From Datnioides undecimradiatus (taxonomy: Eukaryota > Chordata > Actinopteri > Lobotiformes > Datnioididae), in assembly GCA_008933995.1 (NCBI GenBank), contig WARS01000090.1:3646425-3710424 (forward strand): 64,000 nucleotides of DNA, given 5' to 3'. The first letter of the stretch is position 1. Every line of letters starts with the position of its first letter. A program made the translations under genes and the position numbers. The notes beneath the pieces are model-generated. The model was not told where the DNA came from. It made no database searches and was given only the letters and a program-made list of their open reading frames with translations. Positions 44,677-57,989 of the stretch are shown here, piece after piece.

Positions 44677-46800
44677 AACAGAGAGGATATAGATCGATAT
44701 ACAGTGAGGCTGGCAGTGAGTTTCAGACTCAGAGGTTCTTATCTCTGAAATCTTGTTCCAAACTATCATCTAGATGAAAAAATGCTTTTCTAGCTGCTGT
44801 CTGACAAAGGAGGTAAAATGCCCATCAAACACCGTGATAGCTAATAATGCTCTGAACTAAAACATTAAAGCGTTCTTTCACAGAGAGACAAAGGATGAGA
44901 GAGAATTTGCATAGTCTGTGTATTTAGGTAGGGAAAATCCACGTTGAAACGCGGGGCAGGGAGACTTCTGTTTCACTTTGGTCCGCAAACATTTGCCGAG
45001 GAAGAATACTCCCTGATCAGAAATACCACACCGTCATTAGAACCTTTGATTATGAAGTCAAACTATTTTTTATTCAGAAACTTCATTTTTAAACCGTGTA
45101 TCACTGGAATGAACAAGTATATTACAAGTGTATTCGCTCCATAACCAATAACTTTTGCATTTGTGACACACGATACGTGCACATGGAGCCATGAATCGCT
45201 TAAGAGGTCGAAAAATGTAATAAGAACATAGTGAGAATGAAACTTTACAAACGAGGAAATGATTAATGAAATGATTTGGGTCATTTCAAAGGGATTTTGC
45301 GGCTTTGCAAAGGGTCGTGTGCCAGATGCGAAGTTATTGGATTTGTGGGGTGGTGCTAAGAGATTAGTTCCCCCTAGAACAAATCCGCACTCAAACCTAA
45401 AGTCAAAGATTGACATCTGTGGTGGCTCGAGCCAACCGAACCTGGCTAACACTGCGCTGTTTATACTGGTTGACTTTAACTCCGAAGATGAAACTCTGCC
45501 TGAAACAGCTCATAATGAGGATTCCAAGTCTGAGCCCGGTGATCCATCAGATAAGCAGAACTGGAGCACGAGTACGACAATGTCATACTTGTTATTGTAA
45601 AACAGTGGAGCGTTGTGACCTAAAGTGAGCGCAGCCATATTGCAATGACGGCGAGACAGTGACTAATTTGTTGTCACCGTATTGATCAATTACTGCATTG
45701 ATCAGCGCAGGGACATTACTAAGTCAAATCTGACATAATGAAAAGTGACCTTCTGTCACACAATTGAATAATTTATCATAATTATTATTGTTTTTTAAAG
45801 AATCTAAAATCGAGCACCCTGTGGCAACAGTACGCTGCTGTAGGTTCCACCATTTCCCTGAGAGGATCCATGACTATGAAAAAAGTATCTTTGAAACAGT
45901 CCAAAGCAAAGGGAAGTCATTTGAGACACGGTGTTATACCATCTATACCTACTCACTTCTGCAGCAACTGAGGAAGAATCTGCTGCAGCGGCTCCTGCAG
46001 CACTAATGATTGATAGAGGCAAGATCGGGCACTTTTTGATGGCTACCACCATGTGCTGATACGCCCGCTACGTCTCTCGGGAGTCTACATTTTGCGGTGC
46101 AGCTGACTAGTTAAAATAACACACAAGAAGCAGGCATGCTCCAGCTGTTTTTCTATTGACAAGCATCCTCATCGTCTCTCATGGAAGCCAGTTGGGGGAA
46201 GAGATGATTTGGAATAGTAAAATAAAGTAAAAGAAAGAAGGGATGTGGAAAATCAAACACCCTGGCTGTGGGTGATGAACGTCTGCTGTGGTTGTACGTC
46301 TCCTCCAGTCCATCCCAAGAGGAGCGTGGGGGGATGAGAGGAGCAGAGGAGGAAGAGGAGGTTTGTCTGAATCAACATGTTTTTTAAGAGGGATGTGAGA
46401 AACTGGGACAGTGGTGGCATCGCTGATGTCCCTGGGCTCAGCGTGCTACAAACACAGGACACACACACATACAGAAATGCAAGCGCGAACAAACACACAT
46501 TTACACACGAAGAGATTCTCGTGCCCTTGGGGAGCCCTGCTTTCAAAGTGCTTTCAAATGGTGCTGTGCCAAATCTCCATACATTATAGTCAGAATTTAT
46601 ATAAAAAGGCTTTATTAGCATAAATGTGGTCACATAGGGACCAAACACAGCAGAGAGAATATTCAAGTGGCTTGACTTGTTAGTTCTTCTGACACACATA
46701 TCACCTAGACTCATACCAACACGCGAAGAACACCCTTAGCACATGTAACTGGATATTTCCTGACATATTTCAGTTCTGTTGGTAAGATTTCAGGGGAAAC
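44677..46800. other. About 2.1 kb, no gene recognised
   Basis: A plus frame (45259-45600, 113 codons) and a minus frame (45063-45452, 129 codons) overlap across 190 bases. Neither has a known domain. A minus-strand 153-codon frame at 46253-46714 is likewise unrecognised. Confidence 0.4.
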
Positions 46801-46811
46801 CATATGACAGA

Positions 46812-46839
46812 ATAATTCACATGTTCATATGTGAATTAT
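46812..46839. repeat. Perfect hairpin, 11-bp stem
   Basis: ATAATTCACAT and ATGTGAATTAT flank a 6-base loop. An AT-rich inverted repeat of unknown role. Confidence 0.8.
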
Positions 46840-49800
46840 ATGAACCCGACAGATACAATAATGTGATTGACATCTGAGTGTTTGGAGATCCCAGGACAAA
46901 ATCAGGTCTGTTAGGTGCTTGATTGCATTAGATATGCAAATGAGGCCCAGCTGGAGCCGATCCTGTCACACCTGTGGGTACTTGAAGTCCTGCAGCGACA
47001 AACCAGAGAGGTGTGATTTTAATGATGTGCTCCGATATGAAGGAGCCTCTCATTCATTACAGTTAATCTGTAACATATGTTTTTAGAAAAGTACATTAGT
47101 GTGTTAATTTTAGCTGGAAAACGTCTTCGGAGGAATACCTGAGGAGGACCAAGAGGGCCAAGTTTTTAATCTTAACAGGATGGGTTCAAAGTCATGAACT
47201 ATGTTTGATACATATTTGTAAAAAAAATTATATATATATATATGTTGATGTTGGCCCTAGTGCATTTTGGGCATACCTTTTCAAAGTGGGCATCTTGAAA
47301 GGTGAGAATCAGTCCTGCCTTTGACAGTTTGTCTGTGAATACACTTCTCGAGGTGCACTTGCTCAAGTGAGAAATGAAGTTATAGATTTAGTTAGCAGGA
47401 ACCCTTCCGGGGAATGTTTTCAACACATTTAGTTGGATATGCGTCCAAATATAGGCAAAAGATAAATTAAAAGGTGAGAAAATAGCATTTCATTAGCAGT
47501 TATCCGTCTTCCTGTCTCTAATTACAGTATGGTGTGTAATAACTGCAGGGCCAAACCAGTCACGTCTCTTTGCTGGTCCTTAGACTGGAAATGATTTATT
47601 CTTTTGCCATCCATAACATGTGTGTTGTAATTATAGGGTGATTTAAGTGCACCATACTGTATATCACTAAATATATATATATACATAAATTAATATTATG
47701 TGTTTTAAAATCTCCAGCTCTAACAAATTGAGTCTGGTCCCGGATATGATTAATATTTCTACAGCATTCATTGAGTTAAAGTTATCTTCTTTATTATAAC
47801 TGCTAGTAAGCCTCTCTACACACTACCTGCATATTTTTCAAGTAAGTAGGTAGCAGCCATGATTTCAAATCTCCTTTAGTGTAGGGGGCACAGGACATTC
47901 TTTATTAAAGGAAAGGAGACCCCACTATTCCTTGAGGCAGCAACATTTAAAGTGACACAGCTATCATCCGTTGTTTCATTATTACATGGACCAGTGCGAG
48001 TGCAGTCAGATACTGTTAACGCCCTGGATGTCTTTTCCTTGGTCCCAGTGACTACTCGCTCACATTTTTCCTTGACCTCGTGACGTTTTCCATCAAAGTC
48101 AAGTGAGACACGCGAGGCCATTCAGATACAACCTGTGCCCTTTGAATTGCTCGAAAGCTTTTGGTATGAAAACGTGCGATAACAGGAGACAGGAAATGAA
48201 CTCGGCAAACTGGTGAGCACTAAATATATTCACAAAACAATTGAAAGGCCTGTCACTAAAAGGCTTGGTTTCTCTCCATTTAAAGGTACTTTGTGACGTT
48301 TTCTTGTAATCAAATAAAAGTTAAGCCTCCATTTACAGTTTTTCCAACACATTGTGTGTATGCATGAAATTCAACAAAAATGGTGGCTGCATTCCCCGAA
48401 CCCAGAAAATAATTGAAAGCTAATATTTGAGAACCTGCATCGTTTACTTCCAAGATTTCTACCTTGCTGCGTTCTTCTGCACTTTGTTGCTACATTGCTG
48501 TGATTTCTTGTTGACGGCAGAGTAACTTGATATTGACTGGGAATAGATTGCATTTCCTATATGATCCCACACGAGTTAGTGCCTACGTGCAGGTGCCTGA
48601 TACCGACAAAACTGATTCACTGTCCTGAAACAACTAGATGTCAAACACTTCAAAAATGGTTAAAGTTGCAGTAAATAATGGCCCGGGCCAATATTTGAGT
48701 GTTTTCTTGATATTTTTGCTGCATATCTATCTGAATAAATAACAATGCAAGACAATTGAAGTTATACTGCACAGAAAACAGCCTGCATTGTAGAAATTTA
48801 TCAGGACAAAAGGCGGCAGAAGAAAAATTAACAATCTAATTTAAACACCGGCGTTTACATTTTACTATACAGCTTGTTGGACCAGAGCATTCATGATGCG
48901 GGGATGTAAGTCCCTAGAAAGGTTATTTATTTGGACGAGCTCAAACAACAAATTCATGAACAAAATGATATGTTCCCTCTCATTTGTTTGCTCTGTGGTC
49001 CTGAGGAGAGCTGAGCATTAAAGAGTTTGTGTAACACTGCAGTAAAACATCCTTATGTTCGAGCTGGTCTCTGCTACAATTGTATTTGTCTTTGTCAGGA
49101 ATGGTAATGACATCATTCCTGTAAATAACTAAGTCAAAGGTTTACATATGTAATGTCAGTCATTAATTATTGATCAGTTATTGTAGTAATATATGTTGTG
49201 TGCATTTTTCACCCCACTTCCCACCGACTGTTATGGCCTGATGAAATCGTTTTTGTCACTGTAACTCTTCGGGATGGCTTTGCGAATACACGCGGCAACA
49301 TGACACATTCATTTAACAGCGTGAATAACTAATTTAATGAGACTTTGGATCGGTATTCAGAATCATCCAATGCACATCATGAATTATGTAGATCCATTCT
49401 GGAGAAAAAAAAACTGGTATTGGTCTTTCTCTGTTTCACTCTGTACACCGTGTAGGCCTACAACCCTACATACAATCATATCATCGGCTCGACACCAGCC
49501 AGGCTTGAAATGGAGCCCGTTTTCCTCGCTCTCTTCTATTCTTTTAGATGAGTTGCATGGGTCTGCTTATAGTCAGTGTGAAATGAGCTGAGCTAAAGTG
49601 GTTTTGCTAGGGCAGTTATGCCTGAACCAGAGAGAGGAGAATGAATGGCTGGGTGTTTTGCTTGGCTGACTGGAGATAGGAAATACTGTTTGAACATAGA
49701 AAGAAAAAGTTGTGCTCAGACTAAGGTGCATATGTGTGCATGAAGTGAATATATGATTATACAGCAAATAATATGTGGCGTGCCTCACGTTTGTGTCTCT

Positions 49801-50626
49801 CTCTAATGCTCCTTTCCTTGTCTACACTTCAAATATAGTACAAGCTACACATCGGCAGCTCAAAAGTAAGGGTCCCCGGGTCCTCGGTGAGATGCATGGA
49901 TCTGATTAACCAACCTGAAGCATTTGACAGCGGTCAGAAGCCAAAACCCAATCGTGTACTTGTGTGACACAGGTGACAAAAGAGACTTAAAGCATGAAAA
50001 GATGAATTTGGTCTAAATGGCATGGGCAGCTGCCTTGGTTAAAATAAGACTAAACACATGTTCAGACATCGACTGACACTCTTTAGCTGTACACCACACG
50101 CCCTTATTTCCCTGATGACATCTTAGCCTGTTCACTTCCTATTCAGTCCCGCTGCTAGTATAAGTAAATTAGTAATATTATTGTTATTTACAATTCTAAC
50201 AGCTCTGTAAAGACTTATTTAGGCACAGTGACGTTTTGCATTAAATGCTCATATCGGCATGGTAAAATGCTCATAATGGCGTTGCTAACGTGCATTTAGG
50301 TAGGAGTTTTACCATGGTTTACATCATTGTTAAGGGATGTTAAGGGATCATAAACGCTATTAGAACTCAACCTCTGGGGTAAATATATGTAAATGTAATT
50401 GACACCATGGAAGTCCATTAAATAGTTGTTGGGATAGTCTGAAATGGACTTTCATTGTCATCCCCAAAGCCATAATACCAGCTTACAACTATATCTGTCA
50501 ACAGACACTTCCTCAAATGTTTCTTTCACATAGAAACACAAATACAAATTGAAAAGAAAAATTAATCACAGACGCTTTTAAATTCACATCAGTCATATGA
50601 GCATAATTATAGAACATATTGCATCC
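46840..50626. other. About 3.8 kb of quiet unique DNA
   Basis: Two short TA runs (47228-47242, 47671-47682). No interspersed repeat, splice-bounded exon or long frame was recognised. The longest frames are 81-84 codons. Confidence 0.45.
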
Positions 50627-51031
50627 AAAAAAAAAAAAAAAAATCAAATAAACTCTCACATGCTTGGAGCAGCGCCATGTGCTTTCAAAGGTCACACTGA
50701 TCTGAGGGGAGGCTTTTAACGGGCTGATTCCAGATGCAAACAAACAGTGGACTGGCCATTCATTATGTAGCCCTGCTTCATTTGATGGATAATTTGTGCA
50801 CAACAATGCACTGAAAAGGACCCACAATGTGTGGAAATTAAAAAATGAGGGGGTTTGTTTGTGATCATACAGCATACGTGGGAACTGGCGGCGAAGACTG
50901 CGAATGAACACGAGGGGAGCTACAACAGCGGAGCGCCACAAACTGTGTGCTTCCTTTGTCTCTCCTAACGCGATTAAACAATCAAAACCAGATTCCAGAC
51001 AGAATGGGGAGGAAACTTTCCAGATAGGCAA
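50513..51031 (-). other. 172-codon open frame, probably not coding
   Basis: Longest minus-strand frame in the window. It crosses the A17 tract at 50627-50643 as a phenylalanine run and has no recognised domain, splice context or signal peptide. By chance about one frame of this length is expected in 64 kb read in six frames. Confidence 0.15.
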
Positions 51032-51085
51032 TCAATTTCCTCCAACCTTTGAAAGGAACAAGAGAACAACTGTGTCAGGGACTAA
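50880..51085. other. Candidate conserved non-coding element
   Basis: Repeat-free segment with CTAACGCGATTAAACAATC, GAAACTTTCCAGATAGGC and AACCTTTGAAAGGAAC (a TCF/LEF-like CTTTGA core). Inferred only. Confidence 0.2.
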
Positions 51086-51466
51086 TCCACATACCAATGG
51101 TGATTGAATAAACATAAAGATGCAAACTTTGTGGCATATTTGAGATCTTTACAATAGAGGTAGTGAGTGCAGTGTTGAAAAATACTGGAATTTCCCTTTG
51201 ACCCTGATTTGCCTCTTCCCAGTCTTCCCACACCATAGTAAGACTGTTTAATGTCCCATATGTGCTAGCACTCAGATCTGAGTCTATGTGTGCGCGGCTG
51301 TGCACGTGCCTCACTCTGCGTGCGTGCGTGCGTGCTGGTTGGTCAGTGAGGTAATGCCGATGTCTGTCCTGGAGGTCTAAAGGGGATGCAGGTGGCACGT
51401 TCTGCCATCTGCTATGCCACCGTATTAGGATGGTATCTCACCACCTGCTCGGTCGAGTTCAAAACG

Positions 51467-51486
51467 CACACACACACACACACACA
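51467..51486. repeat. (CA)10 microsatellite
   Basis: Clean CA tract. Sequence to 51545 stays CA-rich, and a 15-base unit with GACCTGGAGACC is doubled near 51588-51618. Confidence 0.9.
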
Positions 51487-51546
51487 TCCACCCACAAATA
51501 CGCACAAGTTTCCGCACACGGATGTGCACAAGCACGCAGAAGCCTG

Positions 51547-51998
51547 GAGGGTAGCGATGAAATATCCTCCTCATCAGTCTAACACTGAGACCTGGAGACC
51601 CAGACCTGGAGACCGTGACCATACATCTGACCACATGACCCTGGGATAGAGATGCACTCCAGCCCACACGCATAAATAAACACACGCACACACAATGTCT
51701 TTCTTTAATGCCCTTTCTTTGCATATCTTCGCCTCGTTGTGCTCCAAACGTGCTTGTTTCAACATCGGCGCGTTGAAGAAGATACAAACGTTCTATCTCT
51801 ATCTCTAACCACCTCACTCTTGGCCTCCATACCGCGTGGATAATAGACGCCATCAAATCCTGACATGTGGGTGCGCGTTTGTGGGTGGATGGTTGTGTGC
51901 CACCACAATGTCAACGTATTAACCAGATCAGAAGCACAATGAGTAAATAGGTCAACTAGAAACCCTTTAGTGCCAATTTAGAGACTGATGAAAGGGCG
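51547..51998. other. Unique DNA, no gene seen
   Basis: A 143-codon minus-strand frame (51425-51856) crosses CA-derived sequence and is not coding evidence. Confidence 0.4.
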
Positions 51999-52165
51999 TA
52001 GGAAGGCATATATCATTATAAACCTTATTAAATGGGCCAGCGTCTGTCCCAGAGGCTGGAGCAATGATGTTGTAAAAATGTTATCGATGTGGTCGTATTA
52101 TGAGCTACAGTGCTCATTATGCATGTGATGATAAGTAGCCAAGATGCTGACACATTTAGGTGTAT
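51999..52165. other. Candidate conserved non-coding element
   Basis: Unique segment with TATATCATTATAAACC, TTATTAAATGGGCCAGC, GCTCATTATGCATGTGATGA and other AT-rich cores separated by GC-rich CCCAGAGGCTGGAGC. Inferred only. Confidence 0.3.
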
Positions 52166-52276
52166 TTTATGCACGGTTCTATTATCAAACAGCGTAGTTT
52201 GTCTTTAACGGTCCCCTGCGGCCTTTTGCATTTAACACTGCTGTAGATAAACATGTTTATGAAAGAAAAAGCTTTT

Positions 52277-52300
52277 TTGTTGTTGTTGTTGTTGTTGTTG
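52277..52300. repeat. (GTT)8 trinucleotide microsatellite
   Basis: Clean trinucleotide run. Confidence 0.95.
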
Positions 52301-52469
52301 CACACTGCGCTTGCATTGTTTTCAGTGTATCATAGTCATCCTCTGGTATGTGCTCCAGATAAATAAAGTTACACCCTTGGATTACTTCAAAACATCTCGA
52401 TTACTCCAGGAGTACTTACTGTGTTGTAGCGTAACTAACATTTTGCTGTAACAAGATATCACCTGACTG

Positions 52470-52670
52470 TCTATACATCCTCTCCAGCTAATTGCTGACA
52501 GAAGGGGTGTAGACGTGCAATCAATAAGCGGCACGCTGCACTTGAATTTTAATGAGGACAGAGGGCATCTTTTGTGAAACCTCTGATTTACTCGCGGAGC
52601 GACAAAAGAACTCTCGTGTTTTTATTTCTTAATTGCATCACAAACATCTACACAACGCGACAGCAACCAC
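52470..52670. other. Candidate conserved non-coding element
   Basis: Unique DNA with CAGCTAATTGCTGACAG, GCAATCAATAAGCGGC and TTGAATTTTAATGAGG. Repeat-free, no open frame. Inferred only. Confidence 0.25.
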
Positions 52671-53128
52671 AAGGCGCCCACTAATACCAGCAACTCTTTC
52701 TTAAGCTTTTATTTTTCTTTCTTCTTTCTAATCTTGGTTTAATGTCTGCTAAATGGATATGCCGCGCATACATACAAAGAGATTTACTGTTGATTACCAG
52801 ATCTTTTCTCTTTCTCTGTAAATAACATGTGTGAATAAGATTACAGCCTCTAGGGGCTGCTGGTGGGGCTTTAGACCTTTTAGTCCTGTTGCACATGCAA
52901 ATATGTACTTACTAAATCCTTGTTTTTCAGCCTCATAGAAAGATGAATAGCTTCCCTCTTTTTTTATTTGTACTCGGTATTGCATATTTAATCACAATCT
53001 TAAAAATATAGCAGGCTGCATATCTTAATCATGATGATTACAATCTTTTGTAAATGTCATTTTATGTATAATTTTAGCTTTTATTTTTGACGCACAGTAG
53101 AAAGCAGGGGGCAATTCAGAAAAAAAAC

Positions 53129-53137
53129 ATCTATCTG

Positions 53138-53177
<40 letters not shown>

Positions 53178-53178
53178 G
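53129..53178. repeat. (ATCT)12 tetranucleotide microsatellite
   Basis: Clean array with one GTCT unit near its start. Confidence 0.97.
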
Positions 53179-54577
53179 GTGATATCAAATTGCCAATTAA
53201 ACACTTGAAAAACATTTGCATTAATTAACTCTCATAAATAATGTTTGTTGCTCCATTATAATTAATCTCTAACCAACAGGCTCGCGACTTTTCAAATCTG
53301 TCTTTAAACAATGCCAAGATGCTCATATAAACATCAAAACAGTGTTCGCTTGCTGTAATCGCTCTCTTGGCCATTGAGAGATCCCTTTTCGGATGCGTTT
53401 CCAGTGGATAGGAGCAACTCTACGGTCCTGGTTCTGAGCAAAAATACATTTCAGAGTTCCTCTGAAGTTAACGATAGCGTGTAACTGTCAACTGAGTCAA
53501 ACAAATCAAGGGTTCTTTTATACCACTATAGGTTTCTGCCTCGTGTTAATCTCCCTCCGCCATGACTCAGCGAAACTGTCCGGCAAAGAAAAAGGCTTTA
53601 ATTTGGAGTGATATCCACTGATTTGTCTAAGGACTGCTCAAGCCTTGCATTAGCTTCTGATAAACTACGACTTACATTAGAGGGAGCTTACAGCTAGTAC
53701 GGCCAAGAAGAATGATCCTAGCAAACAAAACCCTGTTTCAGTCTATGAATCTATCCTTAAACACGTCACCGAAGAAACTGATTAAAGGGAGCAATCAAGC
53801 TTTTTACATCCCAGGCTAAAGCTTTGCAAATCATTTTCAAAAATAGGAAGCAGGGGATGAAACCAATCTGTTCTACGAACAAATGATCTGAATAATTTAA
53901 TCAACAGTTTAAATGACTTTCTGGTGTTGATACAAATAGCAATGAAAACTGAATGAAAGTGTGTTTTGTTGCTCCTTTTTTTTTTGTTGAGTGCATTATA
54001 CATGGTCATGTCTGACTATCATGCGAGCCTCCTGTTGTTGTAAATTAGATTTAGACTGATCACAGCAGAGTGATTGCCCCACTGGACTGTGTTTAATGCC
54101 AGCGAGAAGCTGCGGCAGAGGGGTGAGTTTCTACCTAATAATGCTATCAGTGCGCTTGTGCTACGCATGAGTAGAAATGACGGTGAACATTTTAATAAGG
54201 TTTGGGTTGGGAAACAGCATGCCTCTTGATTACTCATCACAGTGGCTGCTGGCTGAGGTTGGCCTGCCTCTTGCGAATAAGTCTCACAGACGAGAAAGAG
54301 TTAATAATTTTTTAAAACATGAAACATGATATTATCGCACAACCGTCTTTCGGGTTGCCGTCATAGGAGATGTTGTAATTCTGTATTTGAACGGGAGGCG
54401 CTTCTCATCGCACGGAAATACTTTTTTTTTTTTTTTTTTTAATCAGTCTAAAAATTCACCACAGATGCCAAAAGCATCTCTTCTCACAATAACATTATTG
54501 AGGTTTATGGGGCACACTGATATGTTGAGTGACAGGATTAAAACAGGCTATTTATAGCCATGTGAAGCCCACAGCCG
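53179..54577. other. About 1.4 kb of unique DNA, no gene seen
   Basis: T19 at 54422-54440. Otherwise repeat-free, with 72-76 codon minus-strand frames and no domain. Confidence 0.45.
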
Positions 54578-54653
54578 ATGGCCATGGAAAAAGAGGGAAA
54601 CTGGGGTGGTAATTTCAGCTACCACAGGCTCACTGTTCAATTTGACTGCAAGG
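54578..54653 (+). CDS. Possible first-exon-like frame, unidentified
   Basis: ATG at 54578 opens a frame reading MAMEKEGNWGGNFSYH that reaches CAAGG at 54653 just before a donor GTGAGC. Read-through continues open to 54859. The start has a purine at -3 only if the second ATG (54584) is used. Nothing identifies the product, and no downstream exon was matched. Confidence 0.15.
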
Positions 54654-54859
54654 GTGAGCTCAAACACTGCATTTATTTTCAACAGTTGTGTTTTAGCCAG
54701 CGCAGTGTGGGCCGCGCTGGCTTAAGGGTTTCCTCTGTTGGTGGCGTTGCACACTGTGACATTGCACATTGTCAGAAAGTCAAAAGCCTAATATGTAAGG
54801 ACTTTCACTGGTTATGTGTGGGCTTGTTTATTTATACTGATGAGAAATTTATACAATAA

Positions 54860-56102
54860 CATAAGGCTTTTGGGGAGTCTGATCTGTTGTTCCTCAACAT
54901 GTGCTAGACATCCACACAAACCCAGAGTTAGAAAGAAGCTAAGCACCAAAATGTATTTATGCAAATCATTTACATAACCACCCAATTAATTTGACAAAGG
55001 TACTAACTGCATCATATTATAATGTCATTATAAATATGCCTACATAAAGTTATGTACAAATAATATAATAAATATGATATAACACTGTAAAAAGGCTATT
55101 AGTACTTTGTAGTGCCTTTACTGTGTCTGTCAAAGTACATCATCCTGTTAATATTAAAAAATACTAAAACTAATGTTAATTACATAATAACTTGTTTACT
55201 TTTAAACACTGTTATATCAAGTCAAAAGATTGTTATGTTCAAACGTGTAAGCAAACAGCTGCTTATACATTCAGCAGATGTATTTTTGAATTTGTGTTTA
55301 TACGTGTGATGATGATGATGATGATGACGTCCTTTTTGTTTTATATGAACCTCTGATATAACAATGCACACGTCTTTAAGTTGTAAACATTCAAATTTGT
55401 TTACCAGCTAGCCAACTCTGAGTATCTTTGCTGACAATCCTGTTAATTCCTATCAACAGTGTAAGTCAATGTAAAACTGGTAATGAATATACAGTATAGT
55501 AAAAAAACAAACTTTGCTTAAACAGGGGAATAAAGTTTATTTGTTGGGGACTATCATCAACTATAAGTTTGCTGCCCCAGTTTTTAAAGGAGCAAGAAGG
55601 TATATGTGGGACCGACCTAAACCACTGTGGCCCAACCAAAGAGCATCTGAGCCAGTGCACTGTGTAACACTTTGGCTCATTGATTTGTACTTAATAGGGT
55701 TTTGGCAACGATAAAGGTCAGTGGCTTAGAAGAAGCTATGTCAGCTATGGCTTCCCAGGGAATATTTGTCTGTAGGGTCTGTTGATTGTTTATTGTTCAT
55801 GTAGGACATTAGGAAAAGATGGAATATTATTAGTTATCCTTTAAATCAGAGCTCGAAACACTTTTTCTACCATTGTAAAAAGCTCAGCTCAACATTTGGC
55901 ACAATATATACTGTTTAACCAACAGTATAGTGCATTCTGAATTGCACTTTGCTCATTTGTTTATACAAATTAGGCAGTCTCTCCTCACTCAATATTCAGA
56001 ATGACCTGGGCATCAATGATGTCGGTGCAACAACTTGTATCGCAAAGTTATTTATGAGTTCTACTGTATCCGATAAATCAGCAGCGGCGATGTTTTCTTC
56101 AG
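54860..56102. other. About 1.2 kb of unique AT-rich DNA
   Basis: (GAT)n trinucleotide at 55307-55327. No coding frame recognised. Confidence 0.45.
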
Positions 56103-56127
56103 ACACACACACACACACACACACACA
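56103..56127. repeat. (CA)12 microsatellite
   Basis: Clean CA run. A second, interrupted CA patch lies at 56368-56400. Confidence 0.95.
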
Positions 56128-57989
56128 GGCACCAAAATCACCTACACACAGGTACACACAAACAAGATAAGTTCCTTCCTGGCGCGGCGGTGGCCTCCTG
56201 CCCGCTTGGTCAGAATTGATGTCAGAGTGGAGCCCTCTCACCGACCCCTGCCTTAATTGAAGGAAGCCTGTGAACAAGTGGACCGGAAAATTAGTTCTTC
56301 TTACCAGCCGGGCCCACAGTCACACAGAAGTACAGTCGGAGACACCTATAAACACCAGTGCTTTGAACACACACACGCACACAAACACACACCGCACACA
56401 AAAAGCTAAGGATTTCCCTACCCCGATGCGGTGACCGCATCCTGAACTTTGCTCTATTGGAACGTAGTGATTGACGTCCTCCTTGTCTAACATCACCTGA
56501 GGCCCATTTAGACTGCTCTATACTAGTTCATAGCTTAAGTCTAATTAGACAGGACCAGGCTAATAGAAAAAAAAAATTGTTCAAAGAAGTCTTCTGGTGT
56601 ACTGATAAGATTACCAGAGGACCGTATAGTATAGGAGGAGTTCGTGTCACTGCAGTGGATTTCAGTGCAGCCCGTCTGTGCTGCAATCTCAGTGTATAAA
56701 CAGTCGACTGCAGTTTGAATTCTGATCACTTCTTGTGCACAGAAATGTAAACGAAAGCGATGGTTCACCTATTCTTCATATTTTTCTATTTTTCAAAAAT
56801 AAATACAAAGCCACATTTGGACATTCGGTGGAGACGGAGTCTAAAATTCAAGCCCCTGGGTGGGTTGATGGAGAGCAGGCATCGCTGGAGACTCACTGTC
56901 ACCTATACCGCCCTGCTGACAGGAGCACGTCATGGCCCTGACCAGCCTACAAATGTTTATGAGATAGAAGGTTTTTTCCCCTTTTTCAACAAGCACACAC
57001 GGCTTGTCCTTGTAGCTGTAAGATGTTTCTCTCATTGGTCTGGTTGTGTCTCCAGCACTCCACACTTTATTCCATTATTAACTGATATCGAGTGCATGGC
57101 ATAAAGCGGGGAAAGCCTAAATCACAAACAGGGCTCAGCAAAGTTGGCTTACAATTAAATTTTTAGTCTGTTTAGTTTAATTGTACTGGATTCTTGTGCA
57201 ATTGCGCAGTGGTGCAGCTTGCCTGAAAGAGAAAAAGTGAACACAGACAACGTTGGGCTGAGCAATAGCACCAGGACTGCCTGAAAAGATGGTTTATGAT
57301 TCACTTCTGACCATCTCGCTCTTGTGATTAAGTTCACTCCTGGACTGTTACGAGGAATGTAGAAAATCATTAACTCAGGTAAGCAGAGTTTAAATTGTAT
57401 AAAAGGTTTATATCTTTCCCTTTCACCCTTCCTAATAGTCCCTTTACATCCAGTTTGCACTGAACTTTTCAACTTCCTTTTAATTAGTCACCCTCTCTCC
57501 GGCCTTCAGCTGTCATCCATCACTTGCAGCGTGTGCCCAGGCTGAATGCTGTAGTTTTTATCTGACTCTGTTGAAACATCTGCGGGAAGCTTCTCGTTTG
57601 ATCTAAAAAAAAAAAGTTAATAAAGATCATTTCATGTATTTATTTATAACATAACAAGGTGTGTGGTCCCAGATTACCACACATTTTTTAAGACCCTGCT
57701 GCAGTATATCCATTAAAAGAAAAAGATGTCCAGCCAGTTGTGGTTTGCAGATATCCGTGCTCACGAAATGAAAGTAAAAATGAAATATGTTTTTAAACTT
57801 TCATACAGACCCAGTTTATTTACTACAGAGTTGCCCGGAGAGGAAGAACCTGTTGCTAGAAGCTAAGGAAAAGCTTCTCCTCATCTCATGAGAAGTAAAT
57901 TATGTTGGTGTTCTGAGACTATTGATTTCTGAGCTGTTACTCAAAGCAACCCCACAAACCCCAGGAGACATGACAAGAAAAAGCACATG
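56128..57989. other. About 1.9 kb, no gene recognised
   Basis: A 114-codon plus frame (56760-57104) and 105-codon minus frame (57155-57472) carry no recognised domain. A11 at 57606. Confidence 0.4.

Noticed and set aside
50513-51031. 172-codon minus-strand frame as a gene
   Set aside because: It crosses an A17 tract and has no domain or splice context. About one frame of this length is expected by chance in 64 kb.
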